Assembly: GCA_049840395.1 (NCBI GenBank)
Contig: JASGLD010000009.1
Span: 186,001-250,000 of the forward strand
Source: CAILZL01 sp049840395
GTDB lineage: Bacteria; Pseudomonadota; Gammaproteobacteria; Steroidobacterales; Steroidobacteraceae
Reading direction: 5' to 3'
Length of the DNA: 64,000 bases
The notes under the pieces are model-generated. The model saw only the letters and a program-made list of their open reading frames with translations, made no database searches and was not told the DNA's origin. Position 1 is the stretch's first letter, and every line of letters begins with the position of its first letter. Below are positions 17,119 to 25,506 of this stretch, in pieces. Both the position numbers and the translations under genes were made by a program.

Positions 17119-17664
17119 TTAGTGTAAAGCGCGCCACACCGTGGCGGGGTTACTCTTTATCCGCTTGGCGATAAGCCTGATAGACAGCTCATCTGTTGCG
17201 CGCAAAGTCCGTGCGATTTCACGTTTCCGTGCCGATAGTGAAAGCGGGCGACCAAATCGGCTTCCATTTTTTCGCGCCACTACCAATCCGTCTAACGTTC
17301 GCATCGAAATCCTCGCATGCTCCTTCTGCGCTTCTGCGCATTTCTCTATGAAATCGCATTGTCCTTCCGACGTTGTGGTGTCGATCTTCTGCGTCAGTGA
17401 TTTGATGGTGATCCCGCGATCTCTGAGGTCATAGGCCAAATTAATAAGATCGCGTGCATCCCGGCCTAATCTGTCGATGTGCCAGAAAACCAGAACATCA
17501 CCCGGTATGAGCTTGGCAAGTAAACGTTGAAGCTGTGGGCGCTTCATTGTTTTGCCGGATCGTTTCTCGGCATAGATTTTGTCACAACCGAATTTCTTCA
17601 GCGCATATCGTTGACGGGCAAGGTTCTGATCCTTCGTTGATACACGTCCATATCCATAGATCAT
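17119..17664 (-). CDS. serine resolvase/invertase with C-terminal HTH
   Basis: The 181-residue protein has the small-resolvase layout. The catalytic domain carries 'YGYGRVSTKDQN' (nucleophile Ser), 'KRPQLQRLL', and 'FWHIDRLGRDARDL' with the conserved Asp-Arg...Arg. A C-terminal helix-turn-helix follows ('IARTLRATDELSIRLIAKRI'). All catalytic residues are intact, unlike the two truncated relatives at 32418 and 33384. It may act in resolution or inversion of the element; no clear res site was seen nearby. Confidence 0.9.
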   Translation of the reverse strand: MIYGYGRVSTKDQNLARQRYALKKFGCDKIYAEKRSGKTMKRPQLQRLLAKLIPGDVLVFWHIDRLGRDARDLINLAYDLRDRGITIKSLTQKIDTTTSEGQCDFIEKCAEAQKEHARISMRTLDGLVVARKNGSRFGRPLSLSARKREIARTLRATDELSIRLIAKRIKSNPATVWRALH

Positions 17665-18011
17665 CGGTCGTAACGCTGCCTTTCCTGGCCTTTTAATTGC
17701 TTGCTGTGATCGCGATGACAGAACGTCATGCGAGGTGTTCCAGAAAGGAACGTTTTTGAATCATAGTCACTGCGACACAAGAGTCCAGTGTTTTCTCAAT
17801 AAATATGCGCACATCTCGGCCTAAATCCTCGCGTTTCAAAATCGTTCCTTTTTGAAACGGCTGAAAGCTGAATGGCGCATGCGAATAAGTCGCGCTTTTT
17901 CCGCATAAATCCGCTGTTTCTTGCGGAATGAATTTCCCTAAATCCAACGTGGTGCGTGCAGAGAAATCAGCGCGAATACCCGTGTCTGTTGCCCGACGGA
18001 AGGAGACTGTT
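17665..18011. other. intergenic region upstream of the resolvase
   Basis: This 347-bp divergent spacer lies between the leftward resolvase and a rightward unknown gene. It contains an imperfect inverted repeat (TTCCGCA near 17899 and TGCGGAA near 17924) that could be an operator or a resolution subsite. A leftward 100-codon frame crosses it but has no ribosome site and overlaps the next gene start, so it was not called. Confidence 0.4.
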
Positions 18012-18395
18012 ATGAGCGCGACGATCAATGTTCAGGCGATGCAGTGGGCGGATATCCCAAGAATGGGAAGCCCCGACCTGGAGCCTTTTGGTGATAACGA
18101 CGCTGCATGTTTCAAGGACATCCGCGATGTTCTGATGAAACATGGCGCACTCAAGCGCTTCGGCGTCTTCTTGATCCACAAGCATTTTGAAATCACAGAT
18201 GACGAAGAACTGACCGAGGGCAGCGAGGAAGAGGGCCGCGTGCTGAAAATCGCGCCGCGCCTGAAATCCGAAATCGATCCGGCGATGACGATCCCGACGA
18301 ACTGGGTTTTTACCGAAACCGAGGACGTTGCAAAGATCGGCTGCACCTGCGCCCGCAATACATCCAGTCATCTTGGCTATCACCGCAAGTTCTAA
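18012..18395 (+). CDS. hypothetical protein, island
   Basis: About 127 residues from the ATG at 18012, chosen for the GGAAGGAGA ribosome site; a longer frame begins at 17928 without one. The protein is acidic in the middle ('DDEELTEGSEEEGR') and has two late cysteines ('IGCTCARNTSSH'). It shows no signal peptide or membrane helix and no family I recognise. The next gene starts two bases after its stop, so the pair is probably co-transcribed. Confidence 0.65.
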   Translation: MSATINVQAMQWADIPRMGSPDLEPFGDNDAACFKDIRDVLMKHGALKRFGVFLIHKHFEITDDEELTEGSEEEGRVLKIAPRLKSEIDPAMTIPTNWVFTETEDVAKIGCTCARNTSSHLGYHRKF

Positions 18396-18397
18396 TC

Positions 18398-19096
18398 ATG
18401 CGTATTAAACTCAAAGCTGGGCAGGCTATCGTGAGCCTGCTGGTGGTGATGTTGTGGTGCGACGCATTCGCTCTGGATCGTGGCGAATGCGGTACGCCAG
18501 AAGCCATGTCCGCCAAACTAAAAGCCGAGGATCAGCATTCCTTTGGCTCGGCGGACCGGATTGTCAGGGAGAAGGACATTAACTCTCTCTACGGCATGAT
18601 CTTTACCGTGAGCAGCGATAAGTCGGTTGGATACATCCTTCAATCTGACAAGCCGACAGAAGAGCGGGCCGGAAAAATCTGCGTACACGAACGTCTTGCA
18701 GACCTGACCGTATTCGATGCTGGCAAGCCCGGTGTTCCGAAAGAGGCATTGTTGAAAGCGTCAGACGAAGACGCCAAGCGGCTATGTGAAAAGCTCATCA
18801 AAGACGAGAAGGTAAAGGCAGGTACTTGCGGCACGTTAAATGAAAGCCTGCGTAAGTCAGAGGCCGCGTCGGAGCGGGTGATGTTTCACGGCTTCAATGT
18901 ATCGAAGCAGAAGAACGGTAACTATGCCAAGGATGGAACGCTCACGACCGTGACGGCAACCTTGCAAGGGAAAACGACGCCGCTATATGGCACAGTTTTC
19001 TTAACGTCCTTACCCCAAGGGGCGACAACCTATTCTGTGATACTCGCTTATCCGGAATACACGCCGTATGGGCTGACGCTTATCGGCAGGAAGTGA
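18398..19096 (+). CDS. exported hypothetical protein, island
   Basis: The 232-residue protein has an N-terminal signal peptide (about residues 1-25, hydrophobic 'AIVSLLVVMLWCDAFA'). The mature domain has four cysteines that may form disulfides. No known family is visible. It follows the 127-residue gene almost without a gap and is convergent with the Ala/Glu-rich gene that ends 4 bp beyond its stop. A periplasmic or surface role is inferred from the signal alone. Confidence 0.7.
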   Translation: MRIKLKAGQAIVSLLVVMLWCDAFALDRGECGTPEAMSAKLKAEDQHSFGSADRIVREKDINSLYGMIFTVSSDKSVGYILQSDKPTEERAGKICVHERLADLTVFDAGKPGVPKEALLKASDEDAKRLCEKLIKDEKVKAGTCGTLNESLRKSEAASERVMFHGFNVSKQKNGNYAKDGTLTTVTATLQGKTTPLYGTVFLTSLPQGATTYSVILAYPEYTPYGLTLIGRK

Positions 19097-19099
19097 ATG

Positions 19100-19909
19100 T
19101 CAGATCGAAAGTCCGGTTGCGGATACCCTCGGAGAGAGTGGAGCAATAGCCGGAGCTTCTTTCTTGTCCAGCGGTTCTATCGCTGCATTGGCCTTTGCAA
19201 ATTTGTCCGTTAAGTCTGGAGCCGACTGAAACAAGCTATCGTCCGCTACGGCGGACGTGGTTTGGCGGCGCAGGGACGTGTCCGTATCGTTCGCGCTGTA
19301 GGCGAGTTGGTCTTTTTTGTATTGACCAACATCATTCTCGGTTATTTGACCCATCGCCCCGCGCTTCAAATTATCGCGCTCGCGGTCTTCGTTGTCGGAG
19401 ATCGTCCCGCGACCTTTCTTGTCTTCAAGGTCTTTGATGCGCTTGACCGTCCAAATATATTCATCGCGTTGATTGTCCTTGATGCGCCCATCACGAACGG
19501 CGCGGTCGGCATATTCATCGGCATTGTCGATGATGTGCTGGCGGCACTGTTGCGCCTGTTCATTCGTCATCTGGACGCCGCCTACAGTGGTCATCTGTGC
19601 GTTCCACGCGGCAAGGTGCATGAGTTCACGCATCTCGCGTTCTTCGGCCTTGTGGTGCTCCTCGTTCGCTTGCTGCGTGGCAGATTGATCCGCCTTGCGC
19701 GCATCCTGATTGCTGGAATAAACCGCCTTACCGATGATCGCCTTTGCGCCCTGAAGAATGGCGCTCGGGTCTTCCAGTTCTCTGTCTTCAGCCTCCATAG
19801 CCAGGTCGGCCGCGATCTGCTGTTCGGTACGAACAGCAGGCGGCAAGTCCGCAAGGGCGGACTTGCCGCCACTGATCTTGCTGTCGTTTTCGAATTCCGA
19901 CTGTGCCAA
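19100..19909 (-). CDS. highly charged hypothetical protein, island
   Basis: The 269-residue protein is Ala-, Asp-, Glu- and Gln-rich, without signal peptide or membrane helix. It has long predicted helices and much disorder ('EEHHKAEEREMRELMH', 'DNEDRERDNLKRG'). The plus strand across it is also open, but the minus frame has the more protein-like composition and a convergent fit with its neighbour. No family is recognised. Confidence 0.6.
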   Translation of the reverse strand: MAQSEFENDSKISGGKSALADLPPAVRTEQQIAADLAMEAEDRELEDPSAILQGAKAIIGKAVYSSNQDARKADQSATQQANEEHHKAEEREMRELMHLAAWNAQMTTVGGVQMTNEQAQQCRQHIIDNADEYADRAVRDGRIKDNQRDEYIWTVKRIKDLEDKKGRGTISDNEDRERDNLKRGAMGQITENDVGQYKKDQLAYSANDTDTSLRRQTTSAVADDSLFQSAPDLTDKFAKANAAIEPLDKKEAPAIAPLSPRVSATGLSI

Positions 19910-20157
19910 TTCAACTTCCCATAAGACTTTAGGTTGCGGATTGAACCCGCATACAAGAATGATATGGAAAGAAAGTTAATAGGCCGTTAAGACCCCTCAG
20001 TGCGCCTTGGAATGGCCGTGACCCGCTATAGCTCGACTTTCATACTTCGTCTTATGCGGGATTCGAGGCTTCGCCAAATCCCATTCGGGGTCGGGAATAT
20101 GGGCTGGGTTCGGCCCATATAAATAATGGTATCCATGGCTTTGCGGAGGCGACAGGC

Positions 20158-20430
20158 ATGAATACCGACTTCGACTATTCTCTTCCCTTTGTGGATACAC
20201 GCCTGGACGCGATAACGACGGGCGAGCGCCGCTGGTTCGACCTGATAATTGAAGCCGGACGCGAGTCGTCCTGGCTGAGCGTCGTCAGTACGGCTTTCCT
20301 CGTCCTGGAAGGCTCCGAAATCCATATCACCATCGAGACAGAGGGGCAGCCGACCTACTATGCCTACAAGCATACGGATGGATGGCATTATGATTTCCTG
20401 CGCGATCTGGTGACGCATAGCTTGCATTGA
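20158..20430 (+). CDS. small hypothetical protein, island
   Basis: The 90-residue protein is preceded by GCGGAGG nine bases before the ATG. It is acidic, with alternating beta-like segments ending in 'YAYKHTDGWHYDFLRDLV'. An open frame on the other strand (20026-20427) lacks such a site and was rejected. Function is unknown. Confidence 0.65.
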   Translation: MNTDFDYSLPFVDTRLDAITTGERRWFDLIIEAGRESSWLSVVSTAFLVLEGSEIHITIETEGQPTYYAYKHTDGWHYDFLRDLVTHSLH

Positions 20431-20540
20431 AAATGGCTGAATTCAGGCGGAAATAGTTAACAAGGTGTTAACGGTCTGGAGCGCTTTTTTATGGGATTCC
20501 AGAGGCCTTCCGTGTTAGCTTGAAAATAGGAGCTAACGCG

Positions 20541-20768
20541 ATGCCTGAGACTGTTACAAACGAACTGATATATGAAATCCTGAAGAAGATTCAGGAGCAA
20601 GGCGCTGACACAAATCGTCGTGTGATGGATTTGGAAGAGCAGATGAAAGGCACGCGGCATCTGCTGGTGTCGATGCAGAGTGATGACCTCCGGTACGATG
20701 CAGCCATCTCCGCACTTCGTGCTGATATGAGCCAGATAAAAAATCGCCTTAATCTCGCGGATGCATAA
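20541..20768 (+). CDS. small coiled-coil protein, island
   Basis: A 75-residue protein from the ATG at 20541 (AGGAG ribosome site); an in-frame upstream start at 20520 is less likely. It is almost wholly helical with heptads ('LIYEILKKIQEQGADTNRRV', 'ALRADMSQIKNRLNLAD'), suggesting a short coiled coil. Small proteins of this shape occur often in plasmids and islands, but no function can be assigned. Confidence 0.6.
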   Translation: MPETVTNELIYEILKKIQEQGADTNRRVMDLEEQMKGTRHLLVSMQSDDLRYDAAISALRADMSQIKNRLNLADA

Positions 20769-20808
20769 ATCCTCTTAGCTTAAAACGAGCTGTTACCCGT
20801 CGGCACTC

Positions 20809-21183
20809 TCAAGTGCCGTCGCGACTTCCTTTAACAAGTGCGCTTGAATGGATTGACCTTGGATGCCAATGCCCTTGTGTCATGCGTATCCGCACATGGC
20901 GTTGATGGGCTTCGGGCTGTCGTGCATTTTTCCGGAAGTGCCGATGTCCATTACAAAAGCGGCATGCGGCGACAATATTGGATGCCGTGTCTGTTCCGCC
21001 GTCCTGGCGTGCAAGAAGATGTTCGGCAGTGCTTTGAAACGCCTTCGCCTGTTTAAGCGTGATTTTGTATTGAACGGAAAATGCAGCGATATTGCTTTCC
21101 CACATTGGTAAGCCGCAGTAATAACAACGACCGCCTTGGTGATTAAAGGCGGAAAGGCGGATTTTGGATAGAGATTTGCTCAT
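20809..21183 (-). CDS. HNH endonuclease family protein
   Basis: A 124-residue protein starting at 21183 with a CGGAG ribosome site; the longer frame to 21249 adds an implausible tail. It has a zinc-binding pair 'CYYCGLPMWE', a nuclease centre 'STAEHLLARQDGGTDTASN' and 'ACRFCNGHR', the classic HNH pattern with a His-rich tail. Stand-alone HNH proteins of this kind are frequent on mobile elements; the target is unknown. Confidence 0.82.
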   Translation of the reverse strand: MSKSLSKIRLSAFNHQGGRCYYCGLPMWESNIAAFSVQYKITLKQAKAFQSTAEHLLARQDGGTDTASNIVAACRFCNGHRHFRKNARQPEAHQRHVRIRMTQGHWHPRSIHSSALVKGSRDGT

Positions 21184-21384
21184 GGTTGCTCCGAAGGTGT
21201 GGAAATCCCCACCGCCCAGACTTGGGACTAATGAGGCACCCGGCAGCAACTAACCGAACGGGCGAGGCAACGGCCTTGTCTATAAGGAACGTCGTTGGCG
21301 CATTTATAACGCCAACGTTTGCCGCGCGTCCAGCGGGAGGTAACAGAATTCCGCTGCCAGCCATAGGCTGGCAGCGGCGAGACG

Positions 21385-21558
21385 TTAGCGTTTCGGTCCG
21401 CTCATCGTGCGGATGATGTTCTGCAACGAGGCCAGTGCGTTCCGGCGATCTGCCGTGTCCGGCATACTCTGCGTTACCGCATCGGTTACATGGCGGAACA
21501 GAACTTTCAGTTCAACGTCCTTCTTCACTGCCAGTTCAAAGATCGTTATCAGTCGCAT
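21385..21558 (-). CDS. 57-residue hypothetical protein, island
   Basis: A short frame from ATG 21558 to TAA 21385, preceded by ACAAGGAG. It begins 'MRLITIFELAVKKDVELKVL' and ends 'ASLQNIIRTMSGPKR'. The amphipathic helical composition and strong ribosome site make it a likely real gene despite its size. The ribosome site matches the CsrA target core ACAAGGA. Function is unknown. Confidence 0.6.
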   Translation of the reverse strand: MRLITIFELAVKKDVELKVLFRHVTDAVTQSMPDTADRRNALASLQNIIRTMSGPKR

Positions 21559-21669
21559 CACTTTTTCTCCTTGTTGTCGGCCACCCTTGCGGCCTTGTGA
21601 TGCTGTGAAAGCGCGCGCGATGACCTGGCTGCATCCGAAAGGACCGCAACGAAGAGGAGGAATTCAGTG

Positions 21670-21741
21670 ATGAATTTGCAGATGGAAGGGCAGCGCCGTG
21701 CTACAGCCGAACAAAAAGGACGACAGGGTGACGACGACTAA
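21670..21741 (+). CDS. possible 23-residue peptide gene
   Basis: An ATG at 21670 follows GAGGAGG at ideal spacing and opens a 23-codon frame (polar, ending QGDDD). It may be a leader peptide or a chance frame. The rest of 21559-21883 holds what looks like the tail of a broken gene (21791-21887, ending ...LSACAA) without a start codon. Confidence 0.3.
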   Translation: MNLQMEGQRRATAEQKGRQGDDD

Positions 21742-21883
21742 GAAAAAGAAATGCGGCTATTTTCTTTGAACTGACAGGGTGGAATTGAACTAACGCTATC
21801 CAGCCTGAAAACGTCGAGCGCTGGCTTGCATCGCAAGGCCGATCCGACGAGAAGCTGCAATCAATTCTGAGCGCATGTGCCGC

Positions 21884-22381
21884 TTAAGTCTTCGCCGCTT
21901 CTCTTGCCAGAATGCGGACGAGGCCGCTATGCGAAATTGGTATCCCTTGCAAGGATACGCGCTTCCCTTCGCTCCACGTCTTCAAACTACGTTTAAAAAT
22001 TACACCTTCAACCGTAACGAAATAGCCGCCTCTTTCATAAATCACAATGGCGGAATTTTCGTTTAGTCCACCATACACAAACCGCGTCGTGGGGGTGTCA
22101 TCTTCCAAATAGAAAAAATCGCTTGAATTAAAATCCTCTCCCGTATCGGCCATGGGGCAGAGGCCGCGTGAATTCAAGCAAAGCGCTTTTCGAAAACTCT
22201 CCGGGAAAGCTGAGAGCGAACGGATTTCTGTTATTGCGATGGCATTGATATTTGAACCCGATTTCGCATCCGCCGCCGTACTATCTTGTGGACAGGAAAA
22301 TGCATAAGCCGCCATAAGCAGGGCGGTTACGATCTTTTGCATTGAGAGAATTCCATGAACCTTCATGGTCCTGATCTTCAT
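21884..22381 (-). CDS. exported hypothetical protein, island
   Basis: The 165-residue protein has a signal-like hydrophobic stretch ('MQKIVTALLMAAYAFSC', possibly lipoprotein-like with a Cys) near the N-terminus. The mature domain has several aromatic residues and a Cys pair ('ALCLNSRGLCPM'). Its start lies two bases after the stop of the upstream 79-residue gene, so the two form an operon. No family is recognised. Confidence 0.65.
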   Translation of the reverse strand: MKIRTMKVHGILSMQKIVTALLMAAYAFSCPQDSTAADAKSGSNINAIAITEIRSLSAFPESFRKALCLNSRGLCPMADTGEDFNSSDFFYLEDDTPTTRFVYGGLNENSAIVIYERGGYFVTVEGVIFKRSLKTWSEGKRVSLQGIPISHSGLVRILAREAAKT

Positions 22382-22383
22382 CC

Positions 22384-22623
22384 TTAGTCACAGTCTATGC
22401 AATACGGTGCTCTATGACGTGTCTCGGGCGGAATCTGCGTGATACGCGCTGCCTGTAAAGTTGGCAGCAACCGTTCAATCGCAAAACGCGCATCCTCGAT
22501 CAATCGCGCCTCGGTATCTCCGCCCGACGGGTACTTGCTGTCTCTCTCATCGTCAAAGACGCCTGAAAGCGTATGAAGGTTTTCAATGGTCTGGTCCAGC
22601 AGAGAGAGCGTATCGGTGAGCAT
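22384..22623 (-). CDS. small helical hypothetical protein, island
   Basis: A 79-residue protein from ATG 22623, which has GGAG eight bases before it; a longer frame to 22686 lacks a convincing start. It begins 'MLTDTLSLLDQTIENLHTLSG', is helical, and ends with a cysteine-containing tail ('YCIDCD'). It is coupled to the exported-protein gene downstream. Confidence 0.6.
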   Translation of the reverse strand: MLTDTLSLLDQTIENLHTLSGVFDDERDSKYPSGGDTEARLIEDARFAIERLLPTLQAARITQIPPETRHRAPYCIDCD

Positions 22624-23095
22624 TGCGGCGCTCCAGCGTGTAGGGTGATGGCTGTTGTTATATACAGTATTGGTTTCGGCCCGCAAGCCCGGTTCGTAAG
22701 TTCTTGAATTTCTAAATCCCGTAAATGATTCAGCAGCAAATTCTGAATATGAATGCGCAAGGCATCTAAACCAAAAGCATGGGCGACCATGGCGCAGGGC
22801 GCCAGCCAGGCTCTACGCGCTTCGCTTACCGAGCCAATCGCAAGGCCGATTGTCTCGGCCATTCGGTAACGATCCTTGTCGCGTTCGGATCGCGCCGAGG
22901 CGCTTTTAAAAGGATTTTTGGGCTTGCCTGGGTTTTGGACGTTATCACGTCGTGCTCGCTATCAAGACCCTCCGTTGCTCAGCGCAAGACGCTTCCTCTA
23001 CTCGGCAAGTGTCGCTGCGCGCCAGTCTTGAGAGCTGCGCTGCGCCGTGAGGGTTGAAGCCCTCCGACAGGCAATTCCGCCTGAAGGAGACTTCA

Positions 23096-23647
23096 ATGCG
23101 CTATTCAAATCGCTCCGCTCGTAAATTCAATGTCGTTTCAGATCGCGGCTCTCTGGTTCCGCGCGAACCAACTTTCAGCTCCGGATATGTTTCAGATGCA
23201 GGAGCGGCAGTCAGCGATGACCAGATCATCGCAACCGCGCTCGGCATTCTCTCGCGTCGTATAGTGGGTACGACTGTGTTGGACAATCCGAGAGCGACGC
23301 GTGACTACTTCGCAGTGCGTTTCGCTGGTCTTGAACATGAAGTGTTCGCGTGCCTTTATCTCGATAACCGTCACCGCGTGATCGCCTGCGAGGAACTGTT
23401 TCGCGGCACGATCGACGGAACCAATGTGTTTCCGCGTGAGGTGGTGAAACGGGCGCTGGTGCATAACGCGGCAGCGGTGATCTTTTCGCACAATCATCCG
23501 AGCGGAATTTCAGACCCGTCACACGCGGACGAGCTGATTACGCGACGTCTGAAGGATGCGCTTTCAATGGTCGATATTCGGGTACTCGATCACATCGTCA
23601 CTGGAGGCGCAACGACGTGTTCGTTCGCGGAACGGGGGCTGCTCTAG
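23096..23647 (+). CDS. radC: RadC family JAMM-domain protein
   Basis: About 183 residues from ATG 23096 (GAAGGAGA upstream). The C-terminal two thirds form the RadC/JAMM metalloprotease-like domain with 'VFSHNHPSG'-type motif ('IFSHNHPSGISDPSHAD', metal His-x-His and Asp). The HhH region found in chromosomal RadC is absent, and the N-terminus is a basic tail instead. Short RadC proteins are typical of integrated elements and plasmids, where their role is unsettled. A strong terminator overlaps the stop codon. Confidence 0.88.
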   Translation: MRYSNRSARKFNVVSDRGSLVPREPTFSSGYVSDAGAAVSDDQIIATALGILSRRIVGTTVLDNPRATRDYFAVRFAGLEHEVFACLYLDNRHRVIACEELFRGTIDGTNVFPREVVKRALVHNAAAVIFSHNHPSGISDPSHADELITRRLKDALSMVDIRVLDHIVTGGATTCSFAERGLL

Positions 23648-23661
23648 CAGCCCCTTTTTTT
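23635..23661 (+). terminator. terminator of radC
   Basis: The stem GGGGCTGCT / AGCAGCCCC (23635-23654) is followed by seven T residues. It includes the radC stop codon and also lies at the 3' end of the convergent csrA gene. Confidence 0.88.
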
Positions 23662-23671
23662 GCTGCGCTAT

Positions 23672-23872
23672 TCAGCCAGTTTTTGAATTGCCGTTTATTC
23701 CGAGAGCGTTCTCCCGCTGGATGCGCTCATAAATCTCTTCGCGATGAACGGAAACTTCTTTAGGGGCGTTTATACCCACACGAACCTGGTTGCCTTTGAC
23801 GCCAAGCACGGTCACAGCAACATCATCGCCAACGATCACAGTCTCACCAACTCGACGTGTAAGAATTAGCAT
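23672..23872 (-). CDS. csrA: CsrA/RsmA carbon storage regulator paralogue on the island
   Basis: 66 residues from ATG 23872: 'MLILTRRVGETVIVGDDVAV' is the canonical CsrA N-terminus, with Arg44 of the RNA-binding face in 'VHREEIYERI'. CsrA dimers bind GGA motifs in mRNA leaders and block or alter translation. The gene's own ribosome site is GACAAGGAGC, close to the CsrA consensus, so autoregulation is plausible. The host surely has its own csrA; an island-borne copy suggests element-specific control. Confidence 0.92.
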   Translation of the reverse strand: MLILTRRVGETVIVGDDVAVTVLGVKGNQVRVGINAPKEVSVHREEIYERIQRENALGINGNSKTG

Positions 23873-24178
23873 TGTTCGCTCCTTGTCGTGAGGTGGGCTA
23901 ATTCTCTCACAAGGTTCGGTCACTATGTCGTTTTCTGTTGCGGCTGTTTTGGGCGTTTTTCCCTAAAAACTCGAATTGATTTTTCGCATTTCTAAGCCCC
24001 TGTAATCGGCTTTCATCACCTTCGCTGCGGATTCTGGCCCGGCGCGCTTCGCGATCAACGGGCGGCCCGCTCCATTCGCTAACGCTCCCGTGTTGTCCGT
24101 TCCCCTGCGGTGATCCCGGCGCTTTCCGCCGCGCCTTTCTTCCTCCGCGTTGATGAACCCAATAACAGGAGAAAGAAA
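23873..24178. other. intergenic region between csrA and the methyltransferase
   Basis: This 306-bp divergent spacer carries a 34-bp element (24065-24098) that recurs at 31927-31959, also upstream of a rightward gene. No further gene is supported. Confidence 0.5.
24065..24098 (+). repeat. island promoter-region repeat, copy 1
   Basis: GCCCGCTCC-A-TTCGCT-AA-CGCTCCCGTGTTGTCC matches 31927-31959 (GCCCGCTCC-G-TTCGCT-G-CGCTCCCGTGTTGGTC) with only a few differences. Both copies lie about 75-110 bp upstream of an ATG, so a regulatory role is possible. Confidence 0.5.
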
Positions 24179-24841
24179 ATGCAAATCGAAAATCAAATTA
24201 TCGAAGGGGACTGCGTATCCGTCCTGCAAACCTTGCCATCCGAAAGCATTGATCTGGTCGTGACCGATCCGCCTTATGGTGTGAATTATCGCGACAGCTC
24301 CGGGCGGAGCATCGCCAATGACGATTGCCTGGGTAACATCCTCGGCTCATTCACTGATGTCTATCGTGTCTTAAAGCCGAATACCTTCTGCATATCGTTC
24401 TACGGCTGGAACCGCATCGATGAATTCTTCTCTGCATGGAAGCAGGCAGGTCTGCGCCCGGTCGGGCATATCGTCTGGCACAAAGACTATGCTTCGCGCA
24501 CGGGCTTCATGGAAGCCCGTCATGAACAAGCCTACGTTCTCGTAAAGGGCCATCCATCTCGCCCCGCGCAACCGATCCCGGATGTTCAATCTTGGGAATA
24601 CTCTGGTAATCGTCTGCACCCAACTGAAAAAGCCGTGAGCGTTCTAACTCCAATCATCAAAGCTTTCTCCCAGCCGGGAGATATCGTCCTTGATCCATTC
24701 TCAGGGTCAGGCAGCACTTCCGTCGCTGCCGCCCTGTCCGGTCGCCGTTACCTCGGCATTGAGCTTGAATCGAAATATTGCGAACTCGCACGCCGCCGCC
24801 TCGCTGGCGTCGCTTGCTACAACCGCCGAAAGGAGGGGTAG
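24179..24841 (+). CDS. solitary DNA methyltransferase (beta-class N6-A/N4-C)
   Basis: A 220-residue protein from ATG 24179 (AACAGGAG ribosome site). Motif IV 'VVTDPPYGVNY' comes first and the SAM motif I 'VLDPFSGSGSTSVAA' late, giving the beta-class order. 'LHPTEKAV' is the usual pre-motif-I segment. DPPY favours N6-adenine methylation, though N4-cytosine cannot be excluded. No restriction endonuclease is adjacent, so it is probably an orphan enzyme that protects or marks the element. Confidence 0.9.
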   Translation: MQIENQIIEGDCVSVLQTLPSESIDLVVTDPPYGVNYRDSSGRSIANDDCLGNILGSFTDVYRVLKPNTFCISFYGWNRIDEFFSAWKQAGLRPVGHIVWHKDYASRTGFMEARHEQAYVLVKGHPSRPAQPIPDVQSWEYSGNRLHPTEKAVSVLTPIIKAFSQPGDIVLDPFSGSGSTSVAAALSGRRYLGIELESKYCELARRRLAGVACYNRRKEG

Positions 24842-24855
24842 GCGGTATCTCGCCT

Positions 24856-25506
24856 TTACACCCACCCCTTATGAGCCTTAATAAGGTCACGGGCGACATT
24901 CAATTGCGTTGCCAGGTCATTAATGCCGTCCCTATCTGGATGAGCTTTATGAATGCGTTGGCGATATGCGGCACTGAGCGCTGCCTTGGTGAACTCGCCA
25001 GTAACCGGAAGCCCGAAGATCAGGCAGGCTTCGGCAAATGTGCGCGGTACTTCATAAGACGTATGCGTTTGCTGATTGAAATCATTCGTTGAGGAATTGT
25101 TGCTTTTCTGCTGGCTCTCGTCATTCTTGTTTGTCTTTCCCCCGTGTGTCGCCTTTCTGGCTCTTTCCAGTTCAATCTGACAAGCAATATTGTCGAACCA
25201 CTCCAGTACAGAACCATAGACCTTGTTCCACAAGCGGACGAATGGACGCGATGCGTACCATGCGGCTATGGATAGTAGTTTGACGATCATCCGTGCCGTG
25301 AAGCATGCGAAATTGATGGTAATGGTTGCCGCGTTCTCGCTGACCAATCCAAAGCCCGTCCGGAGCAGTTCAAGTGTCATTCGTAACAAGGTTAGTGCGG
25401 CTCTCGCCAAGCCGAGAGCAATTGCAATACATACACCGATCATCAGAAGGGCAAGGATGAATTGCATCCATGAATGCCCATGCAAAATGCTATTCATGAT
25501 AGGCAT
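24856..25506 (-). CDS. membrane-anchored J-domain protein
   Basis: The 216-residue protein has one long hydrophobic segment (about 15-40) and a second at about 60-95. A charged, Asn/Ser-rich linker follows, and then a C-terminal J-like domain: 'AALSAAYRQRIHKAHPDRDG' holds the HPD motif needed to stimulate DnaK. Its start directly follows the stop of the upstream membrane-protein gene. It probably recruits the host Hsp70 to the membrane for an unknown client, perhaps its partner gene product. Confidence 0.75.
   Translation of the reverse strand: MPIMNSILHGHSWMQFILALLMIGVCIAIALGLARAALTLLRMTLELLRTGFGLVSENAATITINFACFTARMIVKLLSIAAWYASRPFVRLWNKVYGSVLEWFDNIACQIELERARKATHGGKTNKNDESQQKSNNSSTNDFNQQTHTSYEVPRTFAEACLIFGLPVTGEFTKAALSAAYRQRIHKAHPDRDGINDLATQLNVARDLIKAHKGWV

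Noticed and set aside
17726..18028. 100-codon leftward frame
   Set aside because: No ribosome site, and it overlaps the start of the well-supported gene at 18012. Its C-terminal part looks protein-like, so a decayed gene is possible.
20026..20427. 133-codon leftward frame
   Set aside because: Antisense to the 90-residue gene at 20158, which has a strong ribosome site.
22500..22862. 120-codon leftward frame upstream of the 79-residue gene
   Set aside because: The last third overlaps the better-supported gene in another frame and has shadow-like composition. The first 65 codons (AAGGAT site) may be the remnant of a truncated gene.
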